Origin: Firmicutes bacterium UBA4049
Lineage (GTDB): Bacteria; Bacillota; Desulfotomaculia; Desulfotomaculales; Nap2-2B
Assembly (NCBI GenBank): GCA_002382755.1
Contig: DFZT01000100.1
Location: 1-17,418, forward strand
Direction: 5' to 3'
DNA length: 17,418 nucleotides
Position 1 is the first letter of the stretch. Every line of letters begins with the position of its first letter. This document shows, in pieces, positions 1 to 7,080 of this stretch. Under the pieces are notes generated by a model that saw only the letters and a program-made list of their open reading frames with translations, made no database searches and was not told the origin of the DNA. Both the position numbers and the translations under genes were made by a program.

Positions 1-166
1 TCGCTTTCTTGAAATAGCCTTCGGTTCCGCAAGGGAACTGCATTACCAGTTCGGCTTGGCCAGCCGCTTGGGTTATACAAATGAGTTGGATGTTCCCGAA
101 TGCGACTCGAAAATGGCGGAGACCGAGAAGGTTCTGAGCGCCTTGATTCGGTCAATGCGTGACTAA
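1..166 (+). CDS. Four-helix-bundle protein (23S rRNA intervening-sequence / bAvd-like), 3' end only
   Basis: This is the last 54 codons of a gene entering from the left edge, read in the frame starting at base 2 and ending at TAA 164-166. The peptide begins RFLEIAFGSARELHYQFGLA and goes on through a segment with LGYTNELDV, then ends in a charged helix with SALIRSMRD. The pattern of a Leu/Ala/Gly-rich helix, an LGY turn and a final amphipathic helix is what I know from the C-terminal half of the four-helix-bundle family first found inside 23S rRNA intervening sequences and related to the Avd protein of diversity-generating retroelements. Most chromosomal copies have no known function. The gene is outside the gltX transcription unit, because a good promoter lies between them. 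Family call moderately sure; role unknown. Confidence 0.72.
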   Translation, partial: RFLEIAFGSARELHYQFGLASRLGYTNELDVPECDSKMAETEKVLSALIRSMRD

Positions 167-187
167 CAGCCTACAGCCTATAGCCTA
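167..187. repeat. Heptanucleotide tandem repeat (CAGCCTA, CAGCCTA, TAGCCTA)
   Basis: Three head-to-tail 7-base units begin at the base after the stop codon of the four-helix-bundle gene. The first two are identical and the third differs at its first base. The remaining spacer to gltX is AT-rich and holds the promoter. Confidence 0.85.
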
Positions 188-231
188 AACAACCTGAGTA
201 GTAACAATAAATATAAATATAAGGCGGTTTC

Positions 232-260
232 TTTACGGTAAAGTTATTGGGTAGTATAAT
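232..260 (+). promoter_or_regulatory. Sigma-A type promoter for gltX
   Basis: A -35 box TTTACG (232-237, four of six consensus bases) is separated by 17 bases from a perfect -10 box TATAAT (255-260). Transcription would start near 267, leaving a leader of about 28 bases with the SD AAGGGAG at 281-287. That is too short for a T-box or riboswitch. Confidence 0.75.
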
Positions 261-294
261 TGTGCCTGGCAAATATGTTTAAGGGAGCTGTATT

Positions 295-1761
295 ATGGAA
301 CAAATTCGTGTCCGCTTTGCGCCAAGCCCGACGGGAAATCTTCATATAGGGGGAGCCAGGACAGCGCTGTTCAACTGGCTTTTTGCCAGGAAAAACGGCG
401 GTGTTTTTATCCTTCGTTTAGAAGATACAGATTTGGAAAGAAACCTTGAGGAAGCTGAAGCGGGTATTTTTAACTGCCTTGACTGGCTTGGCCTTAACTG
501 GGATGAGGGGCCGGGTACAACAGGCTTATCAGGTCCGTACAGACAGTCGGAGAGGTTTGATTTGTACAGGAAACAGGCAGACCGCCTGTTGGAAAGCGGC
601 GCAGTTTATAAATGCTATTGTACGCCGTCAGATCTGGCCCAACAGAGGGAACAGGCGCAGAAAAAAGGCCTTGCGCCGCGCTATGACGGAAGGTGCCGCC
701 TGCTGAGCCTGGAGGAGCGGCTGGAGCGGGAAGCCAGAGGTGTCAGCTTCGTACTGCGCATAAAAATGCCGCAGGAAGGCACAACGGTGGTGCATGATTT
801 AATCAGGGGCGCCGTTGAATTCGAAAATAAGACAATGGACGATTTTATCGTTGTCAAATCAAACGGCCTTCCAACCTATAACTTTGCCTGTGTAGTAGAT
901 GACAGCCTTATGCATATAACTCATGTTATCCGCGCTGAAGAGCATCTTTCCAACACACCCAAGCAAATCCTGCTGTACAGGGCGCTCGGGTTTAATGAGC
1001 CTGCTTTTGCGCATGTGCCGATGATCCTGGCGCCTGACCGCTCCAAGCTTTCCAAGCGGCACGGGGCGACAAGTGTTGATGAATTCCGCCTGGACGGATA
1101 TTTCCCTGAAGCCCTGGTAAATTATCTGGCCCTGCTTGGCTGGTCGCCGGGCGACGACAGGGAGATGATGACTGTAAATGAGATTATCAATTTATTTTCT
1201 CTTGAAGCAATCTCTAAATCCGCAGCCATATATGACATTAGAAAGCTAACCTGGTTAAATGCGCAGTATTTATGCTCATTTGAACCGGAAAGGGTCGCCC
1301 GGGAAGTGATTCCGTTTTTACAGGCGCGGGGTTATATCAAGGACGACCCGGACGAGAAAACCTTTGCCTATATTAAAAAAGTATCCGAAGTTGTCCGTAC
1401 GCGAGTGCATACTCTGGTTGAACTGGCTGACGCATCCTCTTATTTTTACGTGGATGATTTTGAATATGACGAAAAGGGAGTTAAAAAGTTTTTTAACAGG
1501 GAAGGAACTGCCGAACTGCTGGATAAAGGGAGAGAGACAGTTGAAATGATCCCCTGTTTTGATTTGTCAAGCGTAGAACTGGCTTACCGGAATTTAATAG
1601 AAAATCTCGGTATCTCCGGCGGGTCCTTGATTCACCCGACGCGCCTTGCCCTTTCCGGCAAAACGATGGGACCGGGACTGTTTGATATTATGGTTACACT
1701 GGGAAAAGAAAAATGCGCAGAGAGGCTGGAAAAGGCAGTCTGCTGGCTTAGGAAAAGGTAA
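295..1761 (+). CDS. gltX: Glutamyl-tRNA synthetase
   Basis: This class I aminoacyl-tRNA synthetase charges tRNA with glutamate in the cytoplasm using ATP. In bacteria of this group it is often the non-discriminating form that also charges tRNA-Gln, but the sequence alone does not settle that. The 488-residue length is normal. The HIGH signature is seen as HIGG at residues 17-20 inside FAPSPTGNLHIGG, and the KMSKS signature as KLSKR at 251-255 (SKLSKRHG). A Cys-x-Cys pair with a third Cys about 25 residues later (KCYC ... GRC) lies where many GluRS bind zinc. The C-terminal third is the helical anticodon-binding domain. The ATG start is fixed by AAGGGAG seven bases upstream and by the promoter just before it. 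No terminator is visible after the TAA. Confidence 0.97.
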   Translation: MEQIRVRFAPSPTGNLHIGGARTALFNWLFARKNGGVFILRLEDTDLERNLEEAEAGIFNCLDWLGLNWDEGPGTTGLSGPYRQSERFDLYRKQADRLLESGAVYKCYCTPSDLAQQREQAQKKGLAPRYDGRCRLLSLEERLEREARGVSFVLRIKMPQEGTTVVHDLIRGAVEFENKTMDDFIVVKSNGLPTYNFACVVDDSLMHITHVIRAEEHLSNTPKQILLYRALGFNEPAFAHVPMILAPDRSKLSKRHGATSVDEFRLDGYFPEALVNYLALLGWSPGDDREMMTVNEIINLFSLEAISKSAAIYDIRKLTWLNAQYLCSFEPERVAREVIPFLQARGYIKDDPDEKTFAYIKKVSEVVRTRVHTLVELADASSYFYVDDFEYDEKGVKKFFNREGTAELLDKGRETVEMIPCFDLSSVELAYRNLIENLGISGGSLIHPTRLALSGKTMGPGLFDIMVTLGKEKCAERLEKAVCWLRKR

Positions 1762-1785
1762 ATGTTTGCGGATATACGGCATAAT

Positions 1786-1808
1786 ATGCTATGCTATGCT
1801 ATGCTATG
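1786..1808. repeat. Pentanucleotide tandem repeat (ATGCT x 4.6)
   Basis: Four perfect ATGCT units at 1786-1805 plus a partial fifth (ATG) lie 24 bases after the gltX stop. This microsatellite is in non-coding spacer, so copy changes would not shift any frame. Confidence 0.9.
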
Positions 1809-1810
1809 TT

Positions 1811-1831
1811 CTGTAAAGCTGTAATCTGTAA
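1811..1831. repeat. Three CTGTAA direct repeats ahead of the ferredoxin gene
   Basis: CTGTAA occurs at 1811-1816, 1819-1824 and 1826-1831, with spacers of two bases and one base, directly after the ATGCT array. The last copy runs into an AT-rich stretch that could contain a -10 box for the ferredoxin gene, but no convincing -35 box was found. A regulator site is possible but not shown. Confidence 0.5.
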
Positions 1832-1875
1832 TAATGAAATAATATTTCTTTATTTCCGAATGAGAGGAAAAAAAT

Positions 1876-2064
1876 ATGCGAATCTATGTAGATCAAGATA
1901 TATGCATCAGCTGCGGCAGTTGTGTGGAAATCTGTCCGCTGGTTTTCGATTGGAACGATGATGAAAAAGCTTTTACTATAGTGGATGAAGTTCCTTCGGA
2001 ATTGGAAAGCGATGCTCTTGAAGCGCTGCAGAACTGCCCTACTGAGGCTATCCTGGAAAAATAA
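1876..2064 (+). CDS. Single-cluster [4Fe-4S] ferredoxin
   Basis: A 62-residue soluble electron carrier. Cys10, Cys13 and Cys16 of the CISCGSC motif and Cys54 in NCPTEAI match the four ligands of a single [4Fe-4S] cluster, as in Thermotoga/Desulfovibrio type ferredoxins of about 60 residues. An extra Cys20 (EICP) sits where the Thermotoga maritima protein has one half of a disulfide, but the partner Cys near residue 43 is Leu here, so this Cys is unpaired. The protein is acidic, which suits docking to basic redox partners. The start is supported by GAGAGGA about six to eight bases before the ATG. It stands between gltX and a glycosyltransferase, neither of which suggests a dedicated partner, so it is probably a general low-potential carrier. 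Confidence 0.93.
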   Translation: MRIYVDQDICISCGSCVEICPLVFDWNDDEKAFTIVDEVPSELESDALEALQNCPTEAILEK

Positions 2065-2141
2065 CTGCGGGTTAAACAATTGATTATTTTTCCTCAGGCA
2101 GGTAAAAAAAGGGGTATTAGCGAAATACAAGAATAAATCCA

Positions 2142-2172
2142 CTGGTTTTCTAATTGGTAGCAATTAAACCAG
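2142..2172 (+). promoter_or_regulatory. Bulged hairpin touching the glycosyltransferase ribosome binding site
   Basis: CTGGTTT (2142-2148) pairs with AAACCAG (2166-2172), and inside it AATT (2152-2155) pairs with AATT (2162-2165), leaving a three-base bulge (2149-2151) and a six-base loop. The right arm ends on the first two bases of the SD sequence AGGGAGG (2171-2177). Folding could modulate access to the SD. This is seen in the sequence; any regulatory role is inference. Confidence 0.35.
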
Positions 2173-2183
2173 GGAGGAAATGG

Positions 2184-3323
2184 ATGAATAGATTTCGTAT
2201 TTTGCATTTAATTCGCCCAGCCGCCGGGGGAATGAAAAACCACCTGTTCTCCCTTTTAAGGCACTGTGACAGGGAAATGTTTGACCCTGTAGTGGCTTGC
2301 CCGGGATATATGGCCAGAGAGCTGACTACTTTAAATTTTAAAGCCATTGATTTACCCATCCGGGGTGAACTTTCTCCTTTAAGTGATTTACGCGTTGTAA
2401 AGCAACTGGTCAGTATTTTAAAAGATGAGAAAATTACCATTCTGCATGCGCACAGTTCAAAGGCGGGACTTGTCGGACGCGTGGCGGCGAAACTTGCGGG
2501 CACTCCGCTTGTCCTTTTAACTGCGCATAATTCTATTTTTTATGAAGAATGGCCTTCCTGGAAAAAATTCCTGTTTGCCTTTGCTGAACGGGCGCTGAAT
2601 AGGTATACCGACCGGTTAATTACTGTTTCCGAGGCCTTGCGCGGTGAACTGATCGAAAGAGAAAGTCTGGATGAAGGCAAGGTTGTAACAATCCAGAACG
2701 GAATCGAAACAGAACTATTTGAAACACAGGTAGAACGTTGTTTTACCCTGCGGAACCTGAATCTTCCCCTTTCAGGGCAGGTTGTCGGCATGGTTGCCCG
2801 TCTGGCTTCCCAGAAAGGGGTGACCTATTTTTTAAATGCTGCCGCTATGCTGGCCAGGGATTATAAGGTTAATTTCGTTATCATCGGGGATGGGCCGCTT
2901 CATCGGCAGTTAAAAGAAGAAGCATTGTCGCTGGGTATCGAAGACAGAGTTGTTTTTACCGGTGAAAGAGATGATGTTCCCTATCTTTTGCCTGCTTTTG
3001 ACGTTTTCGTACTCTCTTCGCTGACGGAAGGATTTCCTTTAACAATACTCGAGGCTTTTGCCGCCGGCTGTCCGGTGGTTGCCACCCGGGTGGGCGGCAT
3101 TCCTGAAATTATCCGAGACAATGTTAACGGTCTGCTTGTTGAGCCGGCCGACCCGGCCGGCCTTGCCATTGCAGTCGCTTCATTATTATCCGATCCTGAT
3201 CGGGCTGCTGCTATGGGACAGGCTGGCAAAGCGCTGGTCAAAGAAAAATTTACGGCGGCAGTTATGGTCCGCAAGGTTGAGGAGGAGTATAAGAACCTCC
3301 TCGCAAATAAAGGTTTTATTTAA
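2184..3323 (+). CDS. GT4-family glycosyltransferase (GT-B fold)
   Basis: This protein probably transfers a sugar from an activated nucleotide donor to an envelope acceptor lipid or polysaccharide at the inner face of the membrane. The 379 residues show the two-Rossmann GT-B pattern. The N-terminal half has an early glycine-rich acceptor loop (PAAGGMKNH) and a LHAHSSKAG segment. The C-terminal half starts near VGMVARLASQKG, continues with VIIGDGPL, and contains the donor-site EX7E motif with Glu282 and Glu290 (EGFPLTILE), followed by a GGIPE loop. I chose the ATG at 2184 because AGGGAGG lies six bases before it; the in-frame TTG at 2154 has no SD and adds only ten residues. The next gene, 31 bases on, encodes a membrane phosphatase-like protein and is probably co-transcribed. 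Donor and acceptor cannot be told. Confidence 0.9.
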   Translation: MNRFRILHLIRPAAGGMKNHLFSLLRHCDREMFDPVVACPGYMARELTTLNFKAIDLPIRGELSPLSDLRVVKQLVSILKDEKITILHAHSSKAGLVGRVAAKLAGTPLVLLTAHNSIFYEEWPSWKKFLFAFAERALNRYTDRLITVSEALRGELIERESLDEGKVVTIQNGIETELFETQVERCFTLRNLNLPLSGQVVGMVARLASQKGVTYFLNAAAMLARDYKVNFVIIGDGPLHRQLKEEALSLGIEDRVVFTGERDDVPYLLPAFDVFVLSSLTEGFPLTILEAFAAGCPVVATRVGGIPEIIRDNVNGLLVEPADPAGLAIAVASLLSDPDRAAAMGQAGKALVKEKFTAAVMVRKVEEEYKNLLANKGFI

Positions 3324-3354
3324 TCTAAAAATTAAGTTGTTAAGGTACTTAAAG

Positions 3355-5607
3355 ATGAAAAAGAATAAGCTTACCATTGTTCTGTTGATTATTATTTCCG
3401 CGCTGACATGTTTTCCCGCCCTGGGATGGTCAGGCGCAGCGATGCAAAATGCAAGTCCCGGTGTAGAAGACAGTACGGTCAACCCCTTAATATCCAGCCC
3501 TTCGAAAGAAAATAAGGTTGTTATGGTAATCGTCGACCGGATGGTTCTAGAAGATCTGCGTGATCCCTCGCTTGCTAATATTCACAAAGTATTCAAAAAT
3601 GGCGCCGTTAGTCTGATGAACTGTAATACTGCCGGCAATAACCTTTTTTCGGAAAATACATATGCTACAATCGGAGCCGGTTCACATATCATGGCAACAG
3701 GGACCTCTGCAATGGGTCTAAACGCAAAAGAAAAGCAGGAAAACGGTCCTGCAGGGCTTGAATACTACAGGCGTTTGGGCAGGAAAGTTCCTTCTGCGGC
3801 GGTTATCCAGCTTGATATCAACAGGTTTGTCCAGCTTAACAGCGAACTTCCCTACCCCGCCGTACCGGGCGCTTTGGGCGATTGTTTGCACGAAGCGGGA
3901 CTTAAAACCGCTGTCCTTGGCAATTCGGATACAATTACCGGCCGCCGACGGGAGATTCTGTCCATTGCAATGGACAGGTACGGAGTTGTGGACTACGGTG
4001 ATGTGAGCGCTTCTCTTCTTGAAAAGATGGATGAAAATTTTCCCGGCGGGTTCCGTACAAATTATGCCGGGGTTCTTCAGGAGATGGACCGTTTACCCGT
4101 AGATACGTCTCTGACAGTAATTGAAACGGGCGATCTGTCCAGGCTGGAAGAATTTCGCAATTATGTGTCTGAGCCGGTCTGGGGCGCCGAACATAAGCGG
4201 ACGATGCAAAGGATTGATCAATTTATCGGAAAAGTCATGAGCCGCCTGAATCCGGACAAAGATCTACTGCTGATTGTTTCTCCTACACCGGGGAAAGCTA
4301 CAGGAGATCGGAATGATTACCTCTCTGTCATTTTAGCGGTTGGCGCAGGAGTACGGGAAGGCTTTTTGTTCTCGCCGACAACTAAAAGACAGGGAATTGT
4401 GATGAATACCGACCTAGCCCCGACAATCCTTGATTTCCTCGGTTTGAAAAAGCCCGAATGGATGAGCGGCCAGAACATGCTTTGGGTGAAAGCGGAAAAC
4501 CAGCTCAACAAGCTTGTCGCTATGAACAAGCAACTGACCCTGACGTACAATGCACGGAGCGTATTTCAAAAGGGGTACTGTGTTTACCAGATAGGCCTGT
4601 TGCTGGTCAGTCTTTACTTTATCCTTGTCCATAAGAAAGCTGCCCGGCTACTTCAGCCATTTTTATTATCCGTGATGGCAGTTCCCCTGGTCTATTTGCT
4701 GCTTGCCCTTGTGCCCCAGCCCTCTTTTTTCGTTTTGACTTTGGAACTGCTCCTGCTGACGGCCTGGATTACCTGTCTGGCCTTGTGGTTTGAGCGCCGC
4801 CACAATCTCGGTTCGTTTATCTTTCTAAGTCTGGCCACCGCCGGACTGCTGATCCTGGACACAACTATCGGAGCGCCTCTTCAGAAGACTTCGATAATGA
4901 GCTACGACCCGATAGCGGGCGCACGCTTTTACGGGATTGGAAACGAATATATGGGAGTGCTGATGGGCTCTTTAATTATCGGCTGCACAACTTTAATGAG
5001 CAAGTTTGAGCGGTACCGGAAAGTTCTGCTGGTTTTGACGGGGATCGCCTTTCTGGTTACCGTTTATGTATTGGCTTCACCAGCCCTGGGCTCCAAGATG
5101 GGAGGAGCTATCGTTTCGGTTGCGGCACTGGCGACTACCTTTTTGATGCTTTGCAACGTAAAGTTCAAGCCCCGCACAGTCATTTGCCTTGCTGTCATAA
5201 TTATTGGTCTGGTGGCTATAATACCGGCAATTGATCTGCTCAGGCCCGCCGAACTCCAGTCGCACTTCGGGAGGAACGCATCCTTGATTTTATCCGGGGG
5301 TTGGCAGGAGATAGAAAACATAATTGTACGTAAAACTGAAATGAACCTGAAATTGATCAGGTATACATATTGGACCCGGATTTTTATCGCCAGCCTGGTA
5401 AGCCTTGCTCTTTTGTTTTACAGGCCGGTGGGTGTTATGGCCACGATACGAAAAAAGCACCCTGATTTATATAAGGGATTTGTCGGTGTTGTTACGGCAA
5501 GCATTGTGGCTCTGATCTTCAACGATGCCGGGATAGTGGCCGCCGCCACAACCATGATTTTTGGAGCCCCGCCAATAGTCTATCTTGTTCTACAAGAACA
5601 AAAGTAA
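3355..5607 (+). CDS. Membrane protein with N-terminal degenerate alkaline-phosphatase-like domain
   Basis: The 750-residue product begins with a signal or anchor segment (MKKNKLTIVLLIIISALTCF). An extracytoplasmic domain of about 350 residues follows, then roughly nine to ten hydrophobic helices from residue ~407 to the end. The soluble domain resembles the alkaline phosphatase / phosphoglycerate mutase superfamily. Asp61 sits in VMVIVDRM, a Thr in NTYATIGAGSH (102-110) is in the nucleophile region, and DLAPTILDFLGL matches the family's late PTIL..LG segment. The usual second metal motif (S/T-DHG) reads SPTPG at 309-313 and other expected His ligands are not evident, so hydrolase activity is doubtful. 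The membrane part has a striking YDPIAGARFYGIGNEYMG stretch (517-534) and a late NDAGIVAA. The start is the ATG with AAGGT eight bases upstream; an open frame reaching 99 codons further back lies inside the glycosyltransferase gene. It may act in envelope polymer transport or modification, but the function is unknown. Confidence 0.7.
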   Translation: MKKNKLTIVLLIIISALTCFPALGWSGAAMQNASPGVEDSTVNPLISSPSKENKVVMVIVDRMVLEDLRDPSLANIHKVFKNGAVSLMNCNTAGNNLFSENTYATIGAGSHIMATGTSAMGLNAKEKQENGPAGLEYYRRLGRKVPSAAVIQLDINRFVQLNSELPYPAVPGALGDCLHEAGLKTAVLGNSDTITGRRREILSIAMDRYGVVDYGDVSASLLEKMDENFPGGFRTNYAGVLQEMDRLPVDTSLTVIETGDLSRLEEFRNYVSEPVWGAEHKRTMQRIDQFIGKVMSRLNPDKDLLLIVSPTPGKATGDRNDYLSVILAVGAGVREGFLFSPTTKRQGIVMNTDLAPTILDFLGLKKPEWMSGQNMLWVKAENQLNKLVAMNKQLTLTYNARSVFQKGYCVYQIGLLLVSLYFILVHKKAARLLQPFLLSVMAVPLVYLLLALVPQPSFFVLTLELLLLTAWITCLALWFERRHNLGSFIFLSLATAGLLILDTTIGAPLQKTSIMSYDPIAGARFYGIGNEYMGVLMGSLIIGCTTLMSKFERYRKVLLVLTGIAFLVTVYVLASPALGSKMGGAIVSVAALATTFLMLCNVKFKPRTVICLAVIIIGLVAIIPAIDLLRPAELQSHFGRNASLILSGGWQEIENIIVRKTEMNLKLIRYTYWTRIFIASLVSLALLFYRPVGVMATIRKKHPDLYKGFVGVVTASIVALIFNDAGIVAAATTMIFGAPPIVYLVLQEQK

Positions 5608-5620
5608 TCCAAATTTATAT

Positions 5621-5648
5621 TTGACATCTAACGATCTTGTGTTACAAT
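5621..5648 (+). promoter_or_regulatory. Strong sigma-A promoter for speD
   Basis: A perfect -35 box TTGACA (5621-5626) is followed after 16 bases by TACAAT (5643-5648, five of six consensus bases). This is the best promoter in the window. It starts just 14 bases after the preceding stop codon, so speD has its own transcription start. Confidence 0.82.
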
Positions 5649-5755
5649 TTTATTTGGTTGGAATGGCCAGAAAACCTGGCATAGCTAGGCTTTGTCAGAT
5701 AAATGGCATGTTCCGGCACTCTTTTTTTTAAAGAAAAAGGGGGAAGATAAGTTAG
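5649..5755 (+). other. speD 5' leader of about 100 bases, partly structured
   Basis: The distance from the likely transcription start (~5655) to the speD ATG is unusually long for this window. Visible elements are a hairpin GCCAG-AAAAC-CTGGC (5666-5680), a TGGCAT segment occurring twice (5677-5682 and 5704-5709), and a T8 tract (5722-5729) followed by an A-rich run. The T/A runs could form CTTTTT/AAAAAG (5721-5726 with 5734-5739) just ahead of the SD GGGGG at 5739-5743. I do not recognise a named riboswitch class. A polyamine- or SAM-responsive leader is a hypothesis only. Confidence 0.4.
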
Positions 5756-6133
5756 ATGAAACAGTTAGGCCGCCACGTTTTGGCTGAGATCTACGGCTGC
5801 AAGTTTGACATTCTGAACAACAGGGAAATGGTTGAGGAAATAATGGTCAACGCAGCTAAGGAAGTAGGAGCAGAGGTTAGAGAAAGCGTATTCCATAGAT
5901 TCAGCCCTCAAGGGATCAGCGGCGTGGTGGTAATCTCAGAGTCCCATCTGGCAATTCATACTTGGCCGGAGCTGGGTTATGCGGCGGTTGACGTATTCAC
6001 CTGTGGTGATCGGGTTGACCCCTGGAGCGCCTGTAATTATCTGACAAACCAATTTTGCGCCAAAGAAATGGCGGCAAAAGAAGTAAAGCGTGGTATTATA
6101 CCGCTGAACGGGCTAGCCAGTGGTCAGGATTAA
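5756..6133 (+). CDS. speD: S-adenosylmethionine decarboxylase proenzyme (class 1B)
   Basis: This enzyme decarboxylates SAM to give the aminopropyl donor for spermidine synthesis. It is made as a proenzyme that cuts itself between Glu62 and Ser63, Ser63 becoming the catalytic pyruvoyl group. The signature is plain: [16 protein letters not shown] around the cut, with Ser63, His68 and Cys83 (FTCGD) at exactly the positions used by the Thermotoga maritima enzyme. The length of 125 residues is typical of the short bacterial form, which works as a dimer of proenzymes. The start follows GGGGGAAG about a dozen bases upstream. The gene forms its own unit, with a strong promoter and long leader before it and a hairpin terminator after it. 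Spermidine synthase (speE) is not next to it. Confidence 0.97.
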   Translation: MKQLGRHVLAEIYGCKFDILNNREMVEEIMVNAAKEVGAEVRESVFHRFSPQGISGVVVISESHLAIHTWPELGYAAVDVFTCGDRVDPWSACNYLTNQFCAKEMAAKEVKRGIIPLNGLASGQD

Positions 6134-6172
6134 TAGGGGGGATTTTTATTAGTACCCGCTTGAAAGAGGATT

Positions 6173-6218
6173 AGCGGAGCCTTGCTGCCTTGAAGGATTG
6201 CAAGGCTCATTGCTTTTT
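6173..6218 (+). terminator. Rho-independent terminator after speD
   Basis: A perfect nine-base stem GAGCCTTGC (6177-6185) / GCAAGGCTC (6200-6208) encloses a 14-base loop, and AGC (6173-6175) can pair with GCT (6212-6214) to extend it. The T-run is 6214-6218. The tail is short and set slightly apart from the main stem, so efficiency is uncertain. Confidence 0.65.
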
Positions 6219-6291
6219 ATAAACTAGGCAGGATATTACCGTTCAGGAAAAGAATTTTAACTTAGTCGCCTATAAAGGGGTTGGTATTTTA

Positions 6292-7059
6292 ATGGAAGAA
6301 ATATTGCTTCCGTTTAAAACAGAGTTGGAGCAGGTGCAAAGTATTCTATTCAAGGCTTTCAAAGTTAGGGCGGGGAATCTTTTAGACCTCATGAGACTGG
6401 ATTTTTCCCCTGTAAAAAACCTGACCAGGCCGGGACTCATTCTTCTTGTAGCCAGTCTTTATAATAACGTAAACAGGAGAGTCGTCATTCTGGCTGCAAT
6501 CATACAGTTTATTCATACAGCTTCACAGACACATAAAGTTGTTATTGAAAACGGCGGCAGGATGGAACAAACCGATGATTTCCGGAACTACTGCCAGCTG
6601 CCCGTCTTGATCGGCGATTATCTATGGAGTCAGGTTTTTGTAAGCTTATGTGACGCAGGGTTATTCAACTATTTGCGTACATTCGCGGAATTGATTGGAC
6701 AGCTTAACGAAGGGTGTATTCTTAAATTAAAAGCAGATCAGGAAGGACTGCGTTCGGCGGATATTAATATGACTGTTATTGAAAAAGAATCCGGTCAGGT
6801 AGTTGCCAACTGCTGCCGGATCAGCGGAGAACTGGCCGGAGCGCCTGAAGATGATTTAAGATGTCTTGAAAACCTGGGATTCAACCTGGGGATGGCCATG
6901 GGTTTTGCGGAGGATATGCCCGATAACCCCCAAGCGGCCGAAGACTTTTGGGACAATGCGTTAAACAGCCTTGATTTGCTGCCGCAGGGGGAATCCCTGG
7001 ATTTGCTGAAGCAGTTTATCGGTTTGTTGCAGGAAAAAAAACTTATGCCTTACAATTAA
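6292..7059 (+). CDS. Polyprenyl diphosphate synthase-like protein lacking the first Asp motif (HepS-like position)
   Basis: The 255 residues follow the trans-isoprenyl diphosphate synthase pattern: TRPGLILLVASL (45-56), then IQFIHTASQTH (71-81), IGDYLWSQVF (107-116), a Lys155-centred KESGQVVANC stretch, ELAGA, and LGFNLGMAM near 195. The first aspartate-rich motif, normally HDDVID, reads HKVVIE (81-86). The second, normally QIxDDxLD, is GFAEDMPD, keeping only an EDxxD form. It therefore probably cannot ionise the allylic diphosphate itself. It sits 21 bases upstream of menG and has the size of HepS, the non-catalytic small subunit of the heterodimeric heptaprenyl diphosphate synthase, whose Bacillus operon is hepS-menG-hepT. 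I infer a non-catalytic or regulatory subunit for menaquinone side-chain synthesis; a HepT partner must lie elsewhere. The ATG follows AAAGGGG by 11 bases. Confidence 0.72.
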   Translation: MEEILLPFKTELEQVQSILFKAFKVRAGNLLDLMRLDFSPVKNLTRPGLILLVASLYNNVNRRVVILAAIIQFIHTASQTHKVVIENGGRMEQTDDFRNYCQLPVLIGDYLWSQVFVSLCDAGLFNYLRTFAELIGQLNEGCILKLKADQEGLRSADINMTVIEKESGQVVANCCRISGELAGAPEDDLRCLENLGFNLGMAMGFAEDMPDNPQAAEDFWDNALNSLDLLPQGESLDLLKQFIGLLQEKKLMPYN

Positions 7060-7080
7060 TAAAGGATAAAGATAAAAATT

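Noticed and set aside
1786-1808. ATGCT array as a CRISPR-like or origin iteron array
   Set aside because: The units are five bases with no spacers, there are no cas or replication genes nearby, and no DnaA boxes were seen.
1804-2163. Minus-strand 119-codon open frame covering the ferredoxin gene
   Set aside because: The plus-strand ferredoxin has unmistakable cysteine motifs and an SD. The minus-strand product has no recognisable features.
2154-2183. TTG start ten codons upstream for the glycosyltransferase
   Set aside because: No SD precedes it, whereas AGGGAGG is perfectly placed for the ATG at 2184. It would also lie inside the bulged hairpin.
3058-3354. Open frame extending the membrane phosphatase-like protein 99 codons upstream
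   Set aside because: It lies inside the glycosyltransferase gene in another frame and its product is basic and not domain-like. The ATG at 3355 has a modest SD and begins a proper signal segment.
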